The notes: a model not told the origin generated them from the letters alone. Positions 23,502 through 35,223 are shown, counted from the stretch's first letter. The stretch: 64,000 nt of DNA from Spinacia oleracea (GCF_020520425.1 NC_079487.1:67448398-67512397); one strand, 5' to 3'. Numbers and translations are program-made.

Positions 23502-24535
23502 TTAATTAGTATTCTTCCACACAAACCATTTAGCAGCAAATACATAAATGACCAAATCCAGAGCACATAATCCAGCCAGAACCCAGTAAAATTGATCAAG
23601 ATGAGCGCGATTTAGATTATTAACCAACCATGGATATTTCCACTTGGAAGTCATCCCTTGAACAGCAGTTATAATGACGCTACTCATGAGAGCTCCAACA
23701 CCTATTGCACCATTAGTCAAGGCAGAACCAATGCTTTATGCTTCGCATGTCATCTGGCATTTGATCATAAAATAATTCTTGCATTCCAACATATGTAAAC
23801 ATATCACTAAGTCCCATCACTACAAATTGTGGGACTAACCATCCTACGCTCATGGGAACTATTTCCTTTGGATCGTCGATGATTCCATGCTTAATTACTA
23901 GCTATACTTATCCGCATTGACTCTACTAGAGCTGCTATTATAATGGTGAGTATGGATAGTCCCAACCCAATGCCGATCCTCTGGACTCTGGAGTGTGTTT
24001 ATGCCTGGACAAATAAACCCAATTCACATAATTAAGAAATAAACGTCCATAGTTGAGACTGCCTTTATCAATTTTTCCTTTACTTTTTTATGAGGATCGA
24101 TCATCACTTTAGATTGTTATAACTAATTAATTAAATCGAAAGATTGATTAACACAAGAACATGTTAAAAGATAAAAGTCATACCTGAGGGGGGTTTTAGT
24201 GAGATTTCTCATACTAGGAACAAAGAGTATATCATAGAGAGGAACACAAACTAGGATAGTAAACCCAGGGATGACTTGAAGATAAGCAGGTGGAATTTCA
24301 AACTTATGGCCAATTGATCGATTCATGGTGCTAGCTTGCTTGATAAAGAAGGTATGTACTTGTGCTACTATTATAGCGTATGCAAAGGTGCATATCCAAA
24401 TTGGTAACAATCGAATTATAAGCTTTACTTCTTCCACTTTCTTTACTGAGCAAAGCCGCCATGGATTTTTGGATTTCATCGATAAATCTTTGTCGTCAAT
24501 CATCATTGCCTTGTCGAGACATCTGCTAGTTAAAT
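23502..24535 (-). pseudogene. NPF (NRT1/PTR) transporter pseudogene, C-terminal half
   Basis: Minus-strand exon 24535-24187 encodes RCLDKAMMIDDKD ... NPWRLCSVKKVEEVKLIIRLLPIW ... FEIPPAYLQVIPGFTILVCVPLYD, the hallmark mid-to-late region of NPF proton-coupled nitrate/peptide transporters. It is followed by a GTATGA donor and the next exon (about 24012-23502), which ends AAKWFVWKN. At least three frameshifts break the last exon: near 23980 (inserted TCCAG), near 23905 before KHGIIDDPKEIV, and near 23735 (duplicated GCATAA) before SIGSALTNGAIG. The first exons with the proton-coupling ExxER motif are absent; upstream lies a MITE. This was a plasma- or organelle-membrane transporter and is now non-functional. 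Confidence 0.88.
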
Positions 24536-24670
24536 TCAAAAAATTAATAAGATGCAACATGTATATTATACACCAGGATATGTATACTACGTAGTTATTT
24601 TGTCATTACATATTCCATATAGAGAAGTTTGTGCTAATAATAACGGGTATATGCAATACAAATTTTTTAA

Positions 24671-25056
24671 GGTAAATTTGTCAAAAACTACCTTATAAAA
24701 TATGATTTTTGCGAAAAACTACCTTATAAAAAAAATGTTGTAATAAACTACCTTATAAAAATTTTATGTTGTAAGATACTACCTTTGGCCATATTATGAG
24801 CATTAATTCAAAATTACGACGTTGACTTTACTAGGTGCATATTACGCGACATCTAACGGGAAAGACGTAATTAAATGGCACGTGACATATATATGGTAAA
24901 GTCAATCCCGAAATTTCAATCAAACGTTCGTAATTTGGGAAAAGGTAGTATCTTACAACATAAATTTTTTATAAGGTAGTTTATTACAACATTTTTTTTA
25001 TAAGGTAGTTTTTCGCAAAAATCATATTTTATAAGGTAGTTTTTGACAAATTTGCC
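24671..25056. mobile_element. Mutator-type MITE with perfect 9-bp TSD
   Basis: The termini GGTAAATTTGTCAAAAACTA and (reverse complement) GGCAAATTTGTCAAAAACTA continue as inverted repeats for about 110 bp, built of ACTACCTTATAAA words. Direct 9-bp repeats ATTTTTTAA lie at 24662-24670 and 25057-25065. Length 386 bp, no ORF. A 9-bp TSD with long TIRs identifies the Mutator superfamily. Confidence 0.93.
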
Positions 25057-25065
25057 ATTTTTTAA

Positions 25066-25582
25066 TTACATTTGGAGTATATGAGACTAATTAAAGAATA
25101 TAGTACACCACCATCTCAAAAGTTTTATGTCAAACATGTTTTACAAGCAGTGCTATGTACCACCATATGTTATACTACTCCGCACTCAATTGGTATTTTA
25201 GAAACATTTATGACGAAAACTCAACCGGTAATAGGAATTTTAGAATCGTAACAAGCAACAAGTTGTTTGATTGACGTGACAAAATGGTACAAGTGATTGC
25301 TATAAAAATACAGAGATGAAAGTATAATATTATACACACATTTGTTTAGTGTGGGTTTTGTAAAATTAGTCCAACATTATAATGTACTATGCACTATTAA
25401 GTTGTTCTATATGCATTTTAGATATACTTTTGAAAATAAGGTTCCGTTTGCATTCTTTATCGAAAAAGCTATAGAGAAAAAAAAAATTGAAGTAAAAAAG
25501 GAAAAATGGATAGGAAGAGAGAAACATAAATGTAAGGGAGTAGAGAGGAAAATGTAACATTCCTTCTTTTTAAAAGGAAAAC
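25066..25582. other. Intergenic, nothing recognised
   Basis: No supported feature. The open frame near 25342-25557 is A-rich and lacks domains. Confidence 0.4.
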
Positions 25583-26218
25583 TGGTGTGTGGCTCGGGCG
25601 ATGCCCCGATTGCTACATTGAATAGTTAAAATTTTAGATTTTTGTTGAGCACAACATTTGATAACATACGTGTATAACATAAAATGTAAAACATCCATCA
25701 AGTTTGTCAACTACACAAACACGTTACGTCGTTTCTCATGGAAAATAATTATTCAATTACGTCATCTTACAATTTATATAATTTGTTTTCTAGTGGAACT
25801 AAGTGATTCAAACTAATAAGCACAAAATTAGATATGCAAGACATTTATGTAATTGATGCTTATGAGACTTATGACATCATGTTTATTCATGGTTGTCCTA
25901 ATTCTTTAATTTTTTTTCCCAAAATAGTTAATAGAAAAATAAAAAGCCACATAAAAATTTAGTTATTTTAGATTTCATGTTAGCATTCATTTATAAATTA
26001 ATGTGAAGAAATGAATCACAATTGATTGTTGGTTAAGATGGTAATTAGAGTTATTATCTACACTTGAGGTCTTGAGTTCGGATCTCATTGTACGTATTGA
26101 TTTTTGGTTGTCCATCATATGACATATTATTTGGTGAGTGAATGATGTGGCACAAAGGGAAAAATACTACGTGACAGATAAACATTTTTCTCAACGCATT
26201 TTAATATATTAGTATAGA
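25583..26218 (-). mobile_element. Possible non-autonomous Helitron
   Basis: On the minus strand the block starts TCTATACTAATATATTAAAA (26218 downward). It ends after a CGGGGCATCGCCCG hairpin with ACACACCAG near 25583, resembling the TC start and hairpin-plus-CTRR end of plant Helitrons. The terminal CTRR is imperfect (CCAG), and the left host base is T where A is expected, so the call is tentative. Confidence 0.4.
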
Positions 26219-26427
26219 AGATTGATTTCTTTCTTGGGAAATTTGTTTAACACCTTAAGGGGGTGGTGGATTAGGAAAATGACGAAGTATGTTGTAGAAG
26301 TTAAAAATGTAATATATGTGCAACTGAAAACATAAATAAACACTAGCAATTGCAAGAAAACGAAGACATCATTTGATACACCAATAATATATGGTGGGTC
26401 AAAACAACAGGATTTACGTCTCATCAA

Positions 26428-27625
26428 TCACATATTCAGACACAACATTCGCGACCCCCCGATACTTAGCTTCGGAACTAGACCGAGATAACGTGGGCTG
26501 ACGTTTGAGGACCACAAGACCAGATTATCACCAAGAAAAACACAATAATCAGAGGCGGAACGTCGTGTGTCACGACACCGACCCCAATCTGCATCTGCGT
26601 AGGTAATCAGGCTCGTTACTAACGAGGAGTATAAATGAAAGAGTCTCATGTATGTACCATATGATGCGCTTTAGTGCAAGCAAGTGATCCTCCCTCGAGT
26701 CGTGCACATGGAGGCGCATCTGCTGAACGACGTAGGAAATATCCGGCCGAGTAAAAATGAGATACAACAATGCACCGGCAAGGCTACAAAAGTGAGAGCG
26801 GCCTAAAATGGGAGACCCCAAGGCCAACCCCAACTTGGCCTTAGTGTCAACGGGGGTGGCGGAGGGCCGGCAAGAAGAAATATTCGCTCGCTCAATGATT
26901 TCTTCCGCATACTTCCGTGGTGATAAAAAAAATAGACTACCGGCATTCTGGACTACTGCAATACCCAAGAAATAACTAAGAGGGACCAAGTTCTTCATGG
27001 CAAACTCCGAACTGAGGCACAACATTATAGACTACTTAAGAGACTCAGATGAAGCGGTCAAAATTATGTCGTCCACTTATAAAAGCAAGTAAGCCATGGC
27101 CTCCCCACGACGATAGACAAATAAAGAGTGATAAGAAGTTTTATGCGTGAACCCAATGGTTGCCACAAAGTCAGCAAAATGCTGGTACCAAGCCCGTGGT
27201 GCTTGATTAAGACCATAGAGCGACTTCTTCAGTAAACATACATAATCCGGATGAGTAGAGTCACGGAACCCCAAAGGCTGGTGCATGTAAACTGTCTCCT
27301 TAATCTCACCATGTAAGAATGCATTTTTCACATCCAACTGATGAATAGGCCAATTTTTGGATAATGCAATGCTAAGAATAGTGAGGATCATAACCGGTTT
27401 GACAAGCAGGCTAAAAGTTTCACCATAATCAATGTCAACCAGTTGAGGCCTTCCATCACCAACAAGACGGATTTTTTGCCGCTCAAAATCACCATTAGAC
27501 TTTTCTTTGTGAGAGAAAATCCACTTGAAATGAATAACATTAACATCCAAAGGACGGGGCACCAACTCTCACGTCTTATTTTTAATAAGAGCATCAAATT
27601 CATCAAGCATAGTCATCTTCCAATT
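26428..27625 (-). pseudogene. Copia reverse transcriptase/RNase H remnant
   Basis: Frames in order on the minus strand: HFKWIFSHKEKSNGDFERQK and QLDVKNAFLHGEIKETVYM (RT fingers and palm), SLYGLNQAPRAWY, stop-VDDIILTAS, SYFLGIAVVQNAGSLFFLSP, RPDISYVVQQMRLHVHDSRE, then YADADWGRCRDTRRSASDYC of RNase H. A last frameshift precedes RQPTLSRSSSEAKYRGVAN. This is a dead copy. Confidence 0.9.
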
Positions 27626-28022
27626 CGGGTCAGGTAAGGCGGATACGGGGTTACGGGGTAAAGGGGATTTCGTAATCGAAGTATGGAGATTAAAATCTTT
27701 TGGGCTTGAAAATCCCATGTTGGGCCCGTGTAGTCATCTGTGAGGATGGGGAAGAGGGTGGGTCAGCCTGCTGGGAAGGGGAACTGTTGGCCGGATGGGC
27801 TTGCTGTGAATAATTGGGAATGATGGATTGGGCCTGAGCTACTGGGCTAGGCAAAGGAGAGGCATGTGCAGGTGATGGTGTGGTTAGGGGAGAGAAGTGA
27901 GTGGCATGAGATGGAGTAGGTAATGGGCTGGAAGAGTGAGCCTGCGGTGCGAAAGAGACTGCGGCTTGGGTAAGACGTTGGTGGCCGCGGCTGATTGAAC
28001 AGACTTGTGGTCTACTAACGCC

Positions 28023-29289
28023 CTACTCTGCCCAGATGCAACTAAGGGTGATGTGGGATGGGTTGTTTGGTCTTGTAGTTGGGCTGACACGAAATTGGGC
28101 ATTTATCCATCCAATAAAGAAATCATATGAGTAAGGGGTTGGTTTGCGTATTTTTGCAAAAGGGAAATTATGCTCATCAAAAATTACATGGCGGCTAATT
28201 ATAATTTTATTATTAGATAATTCATAACATTTATATCCTCGATGGTTAGAAGGGTAGCCTAAAACCCCACAAGGAGTAGAGCGAGCCTGTAATTTATTGA
28301 TGGTAGAGGAAGGGAAAAGAGGATAACACAAACAACCAAAAACCTTGAGATGAGAATACGAAGGCTCCTTATGATAAAGAATTTTGACCGATGATTGATA
28401 GGCTAGGGGCTTAGAAGGACGAATATTGAGGAGATATGTAGCCATTTGAAGGGCATGGTGCCAAAAAGAAGGAGGTAAGGAGGCATGGATAAGGAGGGTC
28501 CGCATAATGTTATTAATAGTACGTATTTTCCGTTTGGATTTACCATTTTGGAGGAGGTATGGGGAAAGAAAATCGAAATGATATAGCATTTAATTCATAA
28601 AATTTCTTAGAAGGACCATTATCATACTCCTGGTCATTGTCACATCAGAAATTTTTTATTTCTTGCTCAAATTGAGTTTTAATATATGCTTGGAAAGCTA
28701 AAAACATGGCATGGACTTGGGATTTAGTTGAAATCAAAAAATTCCACAGAAATTTAGAATAATCATCAATGATAGAATATAATATCGATGTCCCAACGAA
28801 TTCAAAATAGAAGAAGTCCAAAGATCACCGTGAACAATGTCAAAAGGCATACAAGTAGAAGAAAAAGAGGTCTCAAACGGAAAACAGATATGTTTCCCCA
28901 ACATACAGGAGTGGCAAACAGAATTAAGAAAAGATCTATTAAATTGAATGTAATTAAGTCTAAGAGAATCTAAGATAGGTACTCCCGGATGCCCCAAGTG
29001 ATTATGCCATAAGGTAGAGCAGATAGCAGCAAAAACAGATGGGTGTGGCTTGATTTTTTATTGTGGTGGTGATGGGATAAAGGCCGTCGTACTATTAAAT
29101 CTTATGACATGCCTCCCCGTCTGGTAGTACTTCACTGAAAACCCCAAATGGAATAAATTCAACAGAAACTGAATTATCATTAGTAAATTTACGTAAGGAA
29201 ATTAATTTTTTGATTAGTTCGGGAGCATGGAGGACATTTGTTATGGATAAAGTTGGATAGGGAGGGGAAAGGGAGGTATGACCACAACC
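28023..29289 (-). pseudogene. Copia integrase remnant
   Basis: It contains the GAG-pre-integrase zinc region (WHNHLGHPGVPILDSL ... CHSCMLGKH), the start of the catalytic core (FDIVHGDLWTSSI), then after lesions the core C-terminus (ASLPPSFWHHALQMATYLLN) and the characteristic VFGCLCYPLF ... CGVLGYPSNHRGYKCYEL region. Its 5' side is broken at 29289 by the hAT element. Confidence 0.88.
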
Positions 29290-29604
29290 TAGGGGTGTGC
29301 AAAATCGGGTTCGGTTACCCGTTATAAATTTATTTCGGGTAACCGTTAGTTTTGGGTTACAAGAATGTCGACCCTAAACCGTATCCATAACTACCGGTAC
29401 CCGCTTTTTCGGGTTTCGGGTTTTTTTCGGTCGGTTCGGTCGGTTCGGTCAGGTAATAGTTCAAATTAATATGAAATATTTTCTATAAAAATTACAAATA
29501 AAGTAAGTACAAAAATCTAAATATCTACTAAAATAGTCTGACTAAAAAAGAAATGGAAGAACAAAATCATACACCACTAGCAAACAACAATAATACATCA
29601 TCCA

Positions 29605-31190
29605 AAAGCATATGATTCAGTGGAATGGCCTTTCATTTATCACCTTCTTTTGTTCCTTGGTTTCCCTTATAAGTTCGTCACTTGGATTATGAGTTGTTTG
29701 AAGACTGTTTCTTACACTTTTAATGTCAATGGCGATCTCACTGTTCCTTTAGAGGCAAAGAAAGGTTTAAGACAGGGAGATCCTTTATCTCCCTATCTTT
29801 TTGTTATTTGTATGGAGTACTTGAACAGATGCCTAAATCAGTTGAAAGACACTAAGGATTTCCGTTTTCACCCAAGATGTAGGAAGCTTAATATCACTCA
29901 TGTTAGCTTTGCTGATGATTTATTACTCTTTTCAAGAGGCGATGTTCAATCAGTAAGATGTTTGTTTGCTGCTTTTAACAAATTCTCCTCTGCATCTGGT
30001 TTGAAGTTAATTTGACCAAGAGTTCAATTTATTTTGGTGGTGTTCCTTTGGATGTCCAAACTGATATTTTGGAAGAGTTCCAGTTTTCTCGTGGTTCTCT
30101 TCCTTTTAAATACCTTGGGGTGCCTTTATCTCCAAGAAAATTGACTGTCATTCAATGTCAACCCCTTATCAAGAAGATTCTTGATAGGGTAGATAACTGG
30201 TCTTCGAAACTGCTTTCCTATGCAGGGCGTCTCCAGCTAATCAGAACTGTACTTTTCAGTGTCCAAACTTACTGGTGCCAAGTCTTTGTGATCCCTAAAA
30301 AAGTCATAAAACTACTTCAAGCAGCTTGTAGAACCTTTTTGTGGACTGGAAAATCCGGTGCTTCTAAGAGAGTTCTGGTGGCTTGGGAGACTTTATGTTT
30401 ACCCAAAAGTGCTGGAGGTTGGAACCTCACTGATATATACACTTGGAATCAAGTTGCTATTGGTAAGTTGTTGTGGAGTCTCACTCAAAAGAAAGATAAA
30501 CTGTGGATAAAATGGGTCCATACATACTACATAAAGAGTAAGGAGATTACTCAGATGCAGCCTCCCTCCCAAGCTTCCTGGGTAATCAAGAAAATTTTCA
30601 ATGCTCGACAATGGTTAAGTGGTGTTGGCATTGGAAATCTTCAGACTTCAAGCTTTGTGATACGGAAGGTTTATAAGGAAGTGAAAGGGAATACTCTTCA
30701 GGTTCCTTGGAGGAAGTTCCTATGCAATACTCCTGCACCTCCTAAAATCATTTTTATTTTTTGGCTTGCTGTTTTGGGGAGATTGCCCACATGTGACAGG
30801 TTACACAAATTTGGAATACAAAGTGCTGATAGGTGTGTGTTATGCGAGAAGAATGGTGAAACTTTGGACCATTTGTTCTTTGAATGTCCTTTTAGTTTTA
30901 AGGTTTGGAACATGATTTTGACTTGGATTGGTCTGGGAAGACAACCAGCAAGCTGGCAATATGAAGTTCAGAAGGCAAATACTGACTTCGGTAAGAATGC
31001 AAGTCTACATCAATTGTATAGATTGGCTCTGGTTATTTCAGTTTACCTTCTCTGGAAGGAAAGAAATAACAGAATTTTCAGGAGTTGTAATCAAGATGTA
31101 ACGAGCCTGGTAAGGCAGATTCAATACATGATTTGTATTAAGTGTTTTAGTGTGAAAAAGCTATGTGGTATAGCTTCTAGATTACATTAA
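29605..31190 (+). pseudogene. LINE reverse transcriptase C-terminal part and zf-RVT, one frameshift
   Basis: The frame starts at the truncation with KAYDSVEW, then GLRQGDPLSPYLFVICMEYL (RT motif), FADDLLLFSRGDVQS (catalytic FADD) and SASGLKL, where one missing A near 30011 gives a TGA stop. The following frame continues without loss: TKSSIYFGGV, FKYLGVPLSPRKL, WSSKLLSYAGRLQLI, then the zinc-binding region PWRKFLCNTPAPPKI ... CVLCEKNGETLDHLFFECPF. Only this single lesion plus the 5' truncation separate it from a normal plant LINE ORF2 end, so it is young. Confidence 0.92.
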
Positions 31191-31356
31191 TTTTTGGCTT
31201 TAGCTTGTTTCATTCTAGATGAGGGGGATCCTTCCTAGAAGGGTTGTCCTCTTTAGATTGTAAGCTTTTCCTTTTGTGTTTCTCTTGTTTCTTGCTGGTT
31301 TTCAGCTTTGGTTTGAAATAAAATAGAAAATTTACCAAAAAAAAAAAAAAAAAAAA
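29606..31356 (+). mobile_element. 5'-truncated LINE (L1/RNase H-less 3' part) with 17-bp TSD
   Basis: The body ends in a run of about 20 A, preceded by AATAAAATAGAAAATTTACC. The 17-bp sequence AATAATACATCATCCAA occurs at 29589-29605 and again at 31357-31373, directly after the A run. This is target-primed reverse transcription with 5' truncation inside the RT domain. It is inserted in the hAT element above. Confidence 0.95.
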
Positions 31357-31737
31357 AATAATACATCATCCAACAGTAATAGATCGAGCAAAATCCAACA
31401 TCAATCACAACATTAGAAAAACAACAAAAACAACAGTATTACTGGAAAAATGAGGGAAGTGGAAAATTGAGAGGGAAATTTCGGAGAAAATAGAAAAATT
31501 AAATATTGTTAAAAAGTATTACTGGAAAAATGGGTAAAAGTAAAAAAAATTGTAATTTCGGGCGGTTCGGTTACCCGCTTTTCAGGTTGGTTACCCGCAT
31601 GTTCGGTTCAGTTTTTTTAAAAATTCAAAAAGACTGACCCTAACCCTATTATTTCGATTCGGTTACCCGCTTTTTCGGTTCGATTTTTTCGGTTTTCGGA
31701 TTCGGTTTCGATTTTCCGGATTTTTTGCACAGCCCTA

Positions 31738-32961
31738 CCACAACCACGAATTGGAATCGAATGACCATTTTCAACAATTATATTACGATTATTGCTCAAA
31801 TTAAAATAAGACGGGAGACTACCTTGATTGAATGTCATATGGGAGGTAGCACTGGTGTCCATATACCAATTTGCATCCGGTGGATTAAGAGCAAGAGTGT
31901 GTATCGCGGACTCACTGTTAGTTATCATAGCCATGTTGGCCTGATGCAGAGCTAGACCGAGAATACCAGCCTGATGTTGTTGGCGATGTGGGCCTAAAGG
32001 GTGAGCCCAACCAGTTGTTGAGTAGGGGCAAGGAGGGAGAGTGGGCCACTACACCCAAGGCCCATACGCATATGAGAGCTGCTGCCATTTGTTGATGTGT
32101 AGGTGGAGCCCAATTTGTCTGACGGTCATTGAACTGTTCTGACCCGAGCCATGGTCGTTGTCTCCCCTGCCACGGCCACCATTACCACCATGACCACGGT
32201 CGTCGCCGCCGCGGCCACCACCACCTCTTCTACCTATGTAATTTCTGTTGATTCGACCGTTGTTATTATTGGGAGCATTATCATGGGGCGTAATATCTCA
32301 ACAACAACCATCACATCATTAGCTTCAAGGGTCGCACTGTCGACCATGGTGGATTCCTCCAGGCGGAGCATGGAGTATGCCGTAGAGAACTACATAAGGG
32401 GATCCTTGTGTTGAACATGTGACAAAATACTCCGGTAAGATGGTGGAAGACCTGCAATAAGACAAAGAACGAGATGAGGATTCGAAATCAGGGCACCCAC
32501 GTTAGATCAGTGATCATCTTGAGTTTCTAACAGTATGCAATGGCAGTAGAGAATTCTGCCATGGTGATGGTAGAGAATTAGTGCTCAAGACGGAAGGCCC
32601 TGGAGTTTTGGTTATCCTGGAAAATATCCTTCAAGCATGCCCACGCTTGCTGTGCAGTCAAATCCGGTGCAATGATTGTGTTCAATAGATCATTTAAAAT
32701 CGTCCGGTACATCCATTGTAGAACAACTAAATCAATCCGAGACCGGTGAGCCTTTTCTTTGGCGTTTGGTGGTTCATAATCCTCTATAGTTGTGGGCGCT
32801 GCAGAGGGAAAAATATGGCCGAGGGCAAGGAATGCCCTAGCATTGATCTTGAACAACTCATCCCACGAGCCATATTACGAGGTATTCATTTCCAGTGTGG
32901 CCGGGATGAAGGTCTTGATGTTACTGACGGAGAGAGTAGGGTGGACTAATTTGCCAGCCAT
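31738..32961 (-). pseudogene. Copia gag and protease remnant
   Basis: From ATG 32961 the frame reads MAGKLVHPTLSVSN ... then a stop, then the UBN2-type gag segment LFKINARAFLALGHIFPSA ... AWACLKDIFQDNQNSRAFRL. After a degenerate glycine/arginine-rich stretch (32450-32100) comes the aspartic protease site ANWYMDTSATSHMTFNQG. It joins the integrase remnant across the hAT insertion. Confidence 0.85.
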
Positions 32962-33055
32962 GGAGGAACGAATGAAGAATGAGAGAAAGAGAGAAAAAGA
33001 TATGGACGGCTAGGGTAGGGAAGAAAATTTAGGGTTGCCTAAACTCGTGATACCA

Positions 33056-33216
33056 TGAAAGATTGAAAGATTTAATAACTCCTTATCCTTTTCACTCATA
33101 GATTAGGAGTATATATACAATGTACAAGGGAAAACCCTATAGCAATATCTCGGTAATTACCTTCTAATTATACGCTATACATAATTAGAATATATGCTAT
33201 ACATAATCTATTAGCA
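33056..33216 (-). repeat. 5' LTR of the decayed copia element
   Basis: Read on the minus strand, a 161-bp TG...CA block, followed without gap by primer site TGGTATCACGAG, close to the initiator-Met tRNA complement. A TATATA box lies at 33111-33116. The length almost matches the 162-bp LTRs of the intact copia element, although the sequences differ. The 3' partner has been lost. Confidence 0.75.
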
Positions 33217-33552
33217 GGGACCATTTCACCTCAAGTTGGAAGTCCAAAGAAGGTCCAACGAGGAAGAAGTGATCTAATCCATATTGTAAGAAGTAAGATG
33301 GGCTCACATGTGAGGGGAAATGTTGCAAGACTAGCCCGGGTGTTGAGTTCGGACTAGTTGTCTCACATGGAAGAAATAGTGTTAGATTGATTAACATATA
33401 AGATTGGTGGACTATTTCACTTATCAGCAATTGATTTTATGATGGAATCCAATTAGCCTTATATGTGGTCAGTGTCTTCTGTACTAGCTAAAATATGTTT
33501 TTATTATCTTATGACTAAGGGCACATGTTAGAAAAACCGTAACTTATTTTAC
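33217..33552. other. Intergenic, nothing recognised
   Basis: Sequence with some LTR-like flavour (AGTTGTCTCACATGGAAGAA) but no paired copy in the window. Confidence 0.35.
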
Positions 33553-33652
33553 GTGAAATAATTAAAAATAAGTTGGACAACGTATTTTTTAAATGGAAAT
33601 ATGTGAAATAATTAAAAATAAGTTGGACAACGTATTTTTTAAATGGAAATAT
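33553..33652. repeat. Perfect 50-bp tandem duplication
   Basis: GTGAAATAATTAAAAATAAG begins at 33553 and again at 33603. The two 50-bp units are identical, indicating a very recent slippage or duplication event. Confidence 0.97.
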
Positions 33653-33695
33653 GTTAACTTATTTACCGTACCGTAGTTCAACTTCAAACATTATA

Positions 33696-33930
33696 CTCCA
33701 TCCTTCCCGGAACACTCGAAGCGGTTTGACTTTTTGCACTATTCACATAATTCACTTAAACCCTGTTTTATTTCAAGCTATATGAAAATAAATGTTAGTA
33801 TATAATATATTGTTTGCTTCATCTTAATATATATTTTCAAAACATTAATATTTTATAAGTTTTTATAATATGTAGTTAAAGATATTGGTGGTCAAAGTTG
33901 TGTATTACGATAATTCCGGGATGGAGGGAG
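33696..33930. mobile_element. Stowaway-like MITE with TA target
   Basis: The left end is CTCCATCCTTCCCGGAA and the inverted right end is CTCCCTCCATCCCGGAA. TA dinucleotides flank both sides (33694-33695 and 33931-33932). Length 235 bp, non-coding. Confidence 0.88.
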
Positions 33931-33932
33931 TA

Positions 33933-34821
33933 AGTAGATAAATTGAAATCTTCGAATAAGTTTTCAAGTTTTGATTCAGAGTTCAAATTCCTAGCGATCA
34001 AACCCACATACTTACTCGACTAGCAAACTAGCACTCCTAGCCTCCTAGGTAACCCGTCGTCCGTCGTATCATACACTTAGACAAAGGCAGGAGGCACACA
34101 CGTTAACGGTTCACTATTGGAATAATGCTAGAAGCTCAATCTCTTTATAGCAAGATGAAGAAATTCCGAAGGTGCATTCACATTTTGAATATTCATAGTG
34201 GGTCTATTTGTATTTTGGTTTTGAGTGTATTCATCAGTCATCATACACTCATCGATCATACTACAAAATACAAATGCGTTTAACCAAATAAGATATGTAC
34301 TCCGTATATTTAGGTTTTAAGTGTACTCATCATAGACTCATACTACAAATGCATTTTACCAAAATAAGAGTTGTGTGTGGAATGTGCGATACTCTTAACC
34401 TTATCTTAACAATTCATAATCAAGTTTCCAGTTAAGATATAACTTTATGAAACCGTCTCATGATAGAGTTTGTCATGAAAAAGTAGAAAACACGTAAGAA
34501 GGCTTATTTCTAAAATACGTACTCAAATGGGGACGATTTTCATAAGTAAGTGTTTCAAAATAATAGGGACACTCTACTTTATTCTATTTTGAGTAGATGA
34601 GTCACCATATTAAATGCATTCACACTCCTCTTTTTCTCACTTTGCTTACAACATTTCACTCAATCTATTTTTATATTCTCTTTTTACTCATAATTTTATA
34701 CTCAACCTATTTTGTTCTTCTTTTCTTACACCACTCCACTCAACCTTTTTTTTTTTTCTTTTTTTTTTCTTACTACATTCCACTTTTCCCACACTTATGT
34801 CGAGCGATTTCCTTCAATATT
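33933..34821. other. Intergenic with a dispersed repeat
   Basis: A segment at about 34358-34510 (AAAATAAGAGTTGTGTGTGG ... GAAACCGTCTCATGATAGA ... TTATTTCTAAAATACGTAC) is about 80 percent similar, by eye, to 42280-42435. A pyrimidine-rich tract occupies about 34620-34790. No gene. Confidence 0.6.
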
Positions 34822-35149
34822 GCATAAAGATCCAATAATTCCCTAAATACGTTACTTTTTAAGTTATTTCCCACCATACCGTCCACGTAAGCAAGGGAGA
34901 AAGAGAAGTAATTTTTTTTTTCCGATGCAGCATTAAACCGTCATATGAGATAGCGGTTTCGTTTTAAAGAAAACCGCCATCTCAGATGGCGGTTCATTGT
35001 TATAAACCGCTATCTGAGATAGCGGTTTGATTTAAAACAAAACCGCTATCTCAGATGGCGGTTTGCTTTAAAACAAAACCGCTATTTTTAACATTAATTA
35101 CAATTTAAATAGAAATATAATTTAGAAGTAACCTCTTGTGACATCAATT

Positions 35150-35223
35150 GTGTTTGTAGCTCAGTGGTGGATAGAGTGTGCTTTCTAAGCAGAAGGTCGT
35201 GGGTTCGATCCCTACCTAGCGCA
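35150..35223 (+). tRNA. tRNA-Arg(TCT)-like sequence, somewhat degenerate
   Basis: Seventy-four nucleotides fold as a tRNA: acceptor GTGTTTG against CTAGCGC (one mismatch, wobble pairs); D arm GCTC/GAGT with A-box TAGCTCAGTGG; anticodon loop TTTCTAA with TCT at 35184-35186; anticodon stem with one G-G mismatch; T arm GTGGG TTCGATC CCTAC, with B-box GGGTTCGATCCC. The 3' half (TAAGCAGAAGGTCGT ... CTACCT) matches my memory of plant tRNA-Arg(TCT). The stem changes and its position inside a fold-back element suggest a captured, decaying copy and not a certain active gene; both pol III boxes survive. Confidence 0.6.

Larger units (their letters stand above)
29290..31737. mobile_element. Non-autonomous hAT element with perfect 8-bp TSD, carrying a LINE
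   Basis: The ends are TAGGGGTGTGCAAAA and the inverted TTTTGCACAGCCCTA (one mismatch at the sixth base). TSD CCACAACC lies at 29282-29289 and 31738-31745. Without the LINE the element is about 680 bp, made largely of CGGTTACCCG and TTCGGT-type subterminal repeats. It splits the copia protease region: the frame ...ISIPIRGCGR is interrupted exactly at the TSD. Confidence 0.95.
26428..33216 (-). mobile_element. Decayed Ty1-copia element, 3'-truncated and split by hAT and LINE insertions
   Basis: In minus orientation: 5' LTR 33216-33056; primer site TGGTATCACGAG immediately after; gag from the ATG at 32961 (stop within 60 codons); protease DTSATSHM (about 31875-31850); integrase pieces (28997-28734, HLGHPGVP upstream; 28589-28023 with LLNIRPSKPLAYQ and HLKVFGCLCYP); RT 27625-26650; and RNase H (LITYADADWGRCRDTRRSAS at about 26610). 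The sequence becomes unrecognisable below about 26420, so the rest of RNase H and the 3' LTR are gone. Stops and frameshifts are frequent; for example the catalytic YVDD reads stop-VDD near 27080. Confidence 0.9.

Noticed and set aside
32151..32414. Plus-strand ORF rich in T, V and A
   Set aside because: It is the antisense of the degenerate glycine/arginine-rich gag region of the copia relic.
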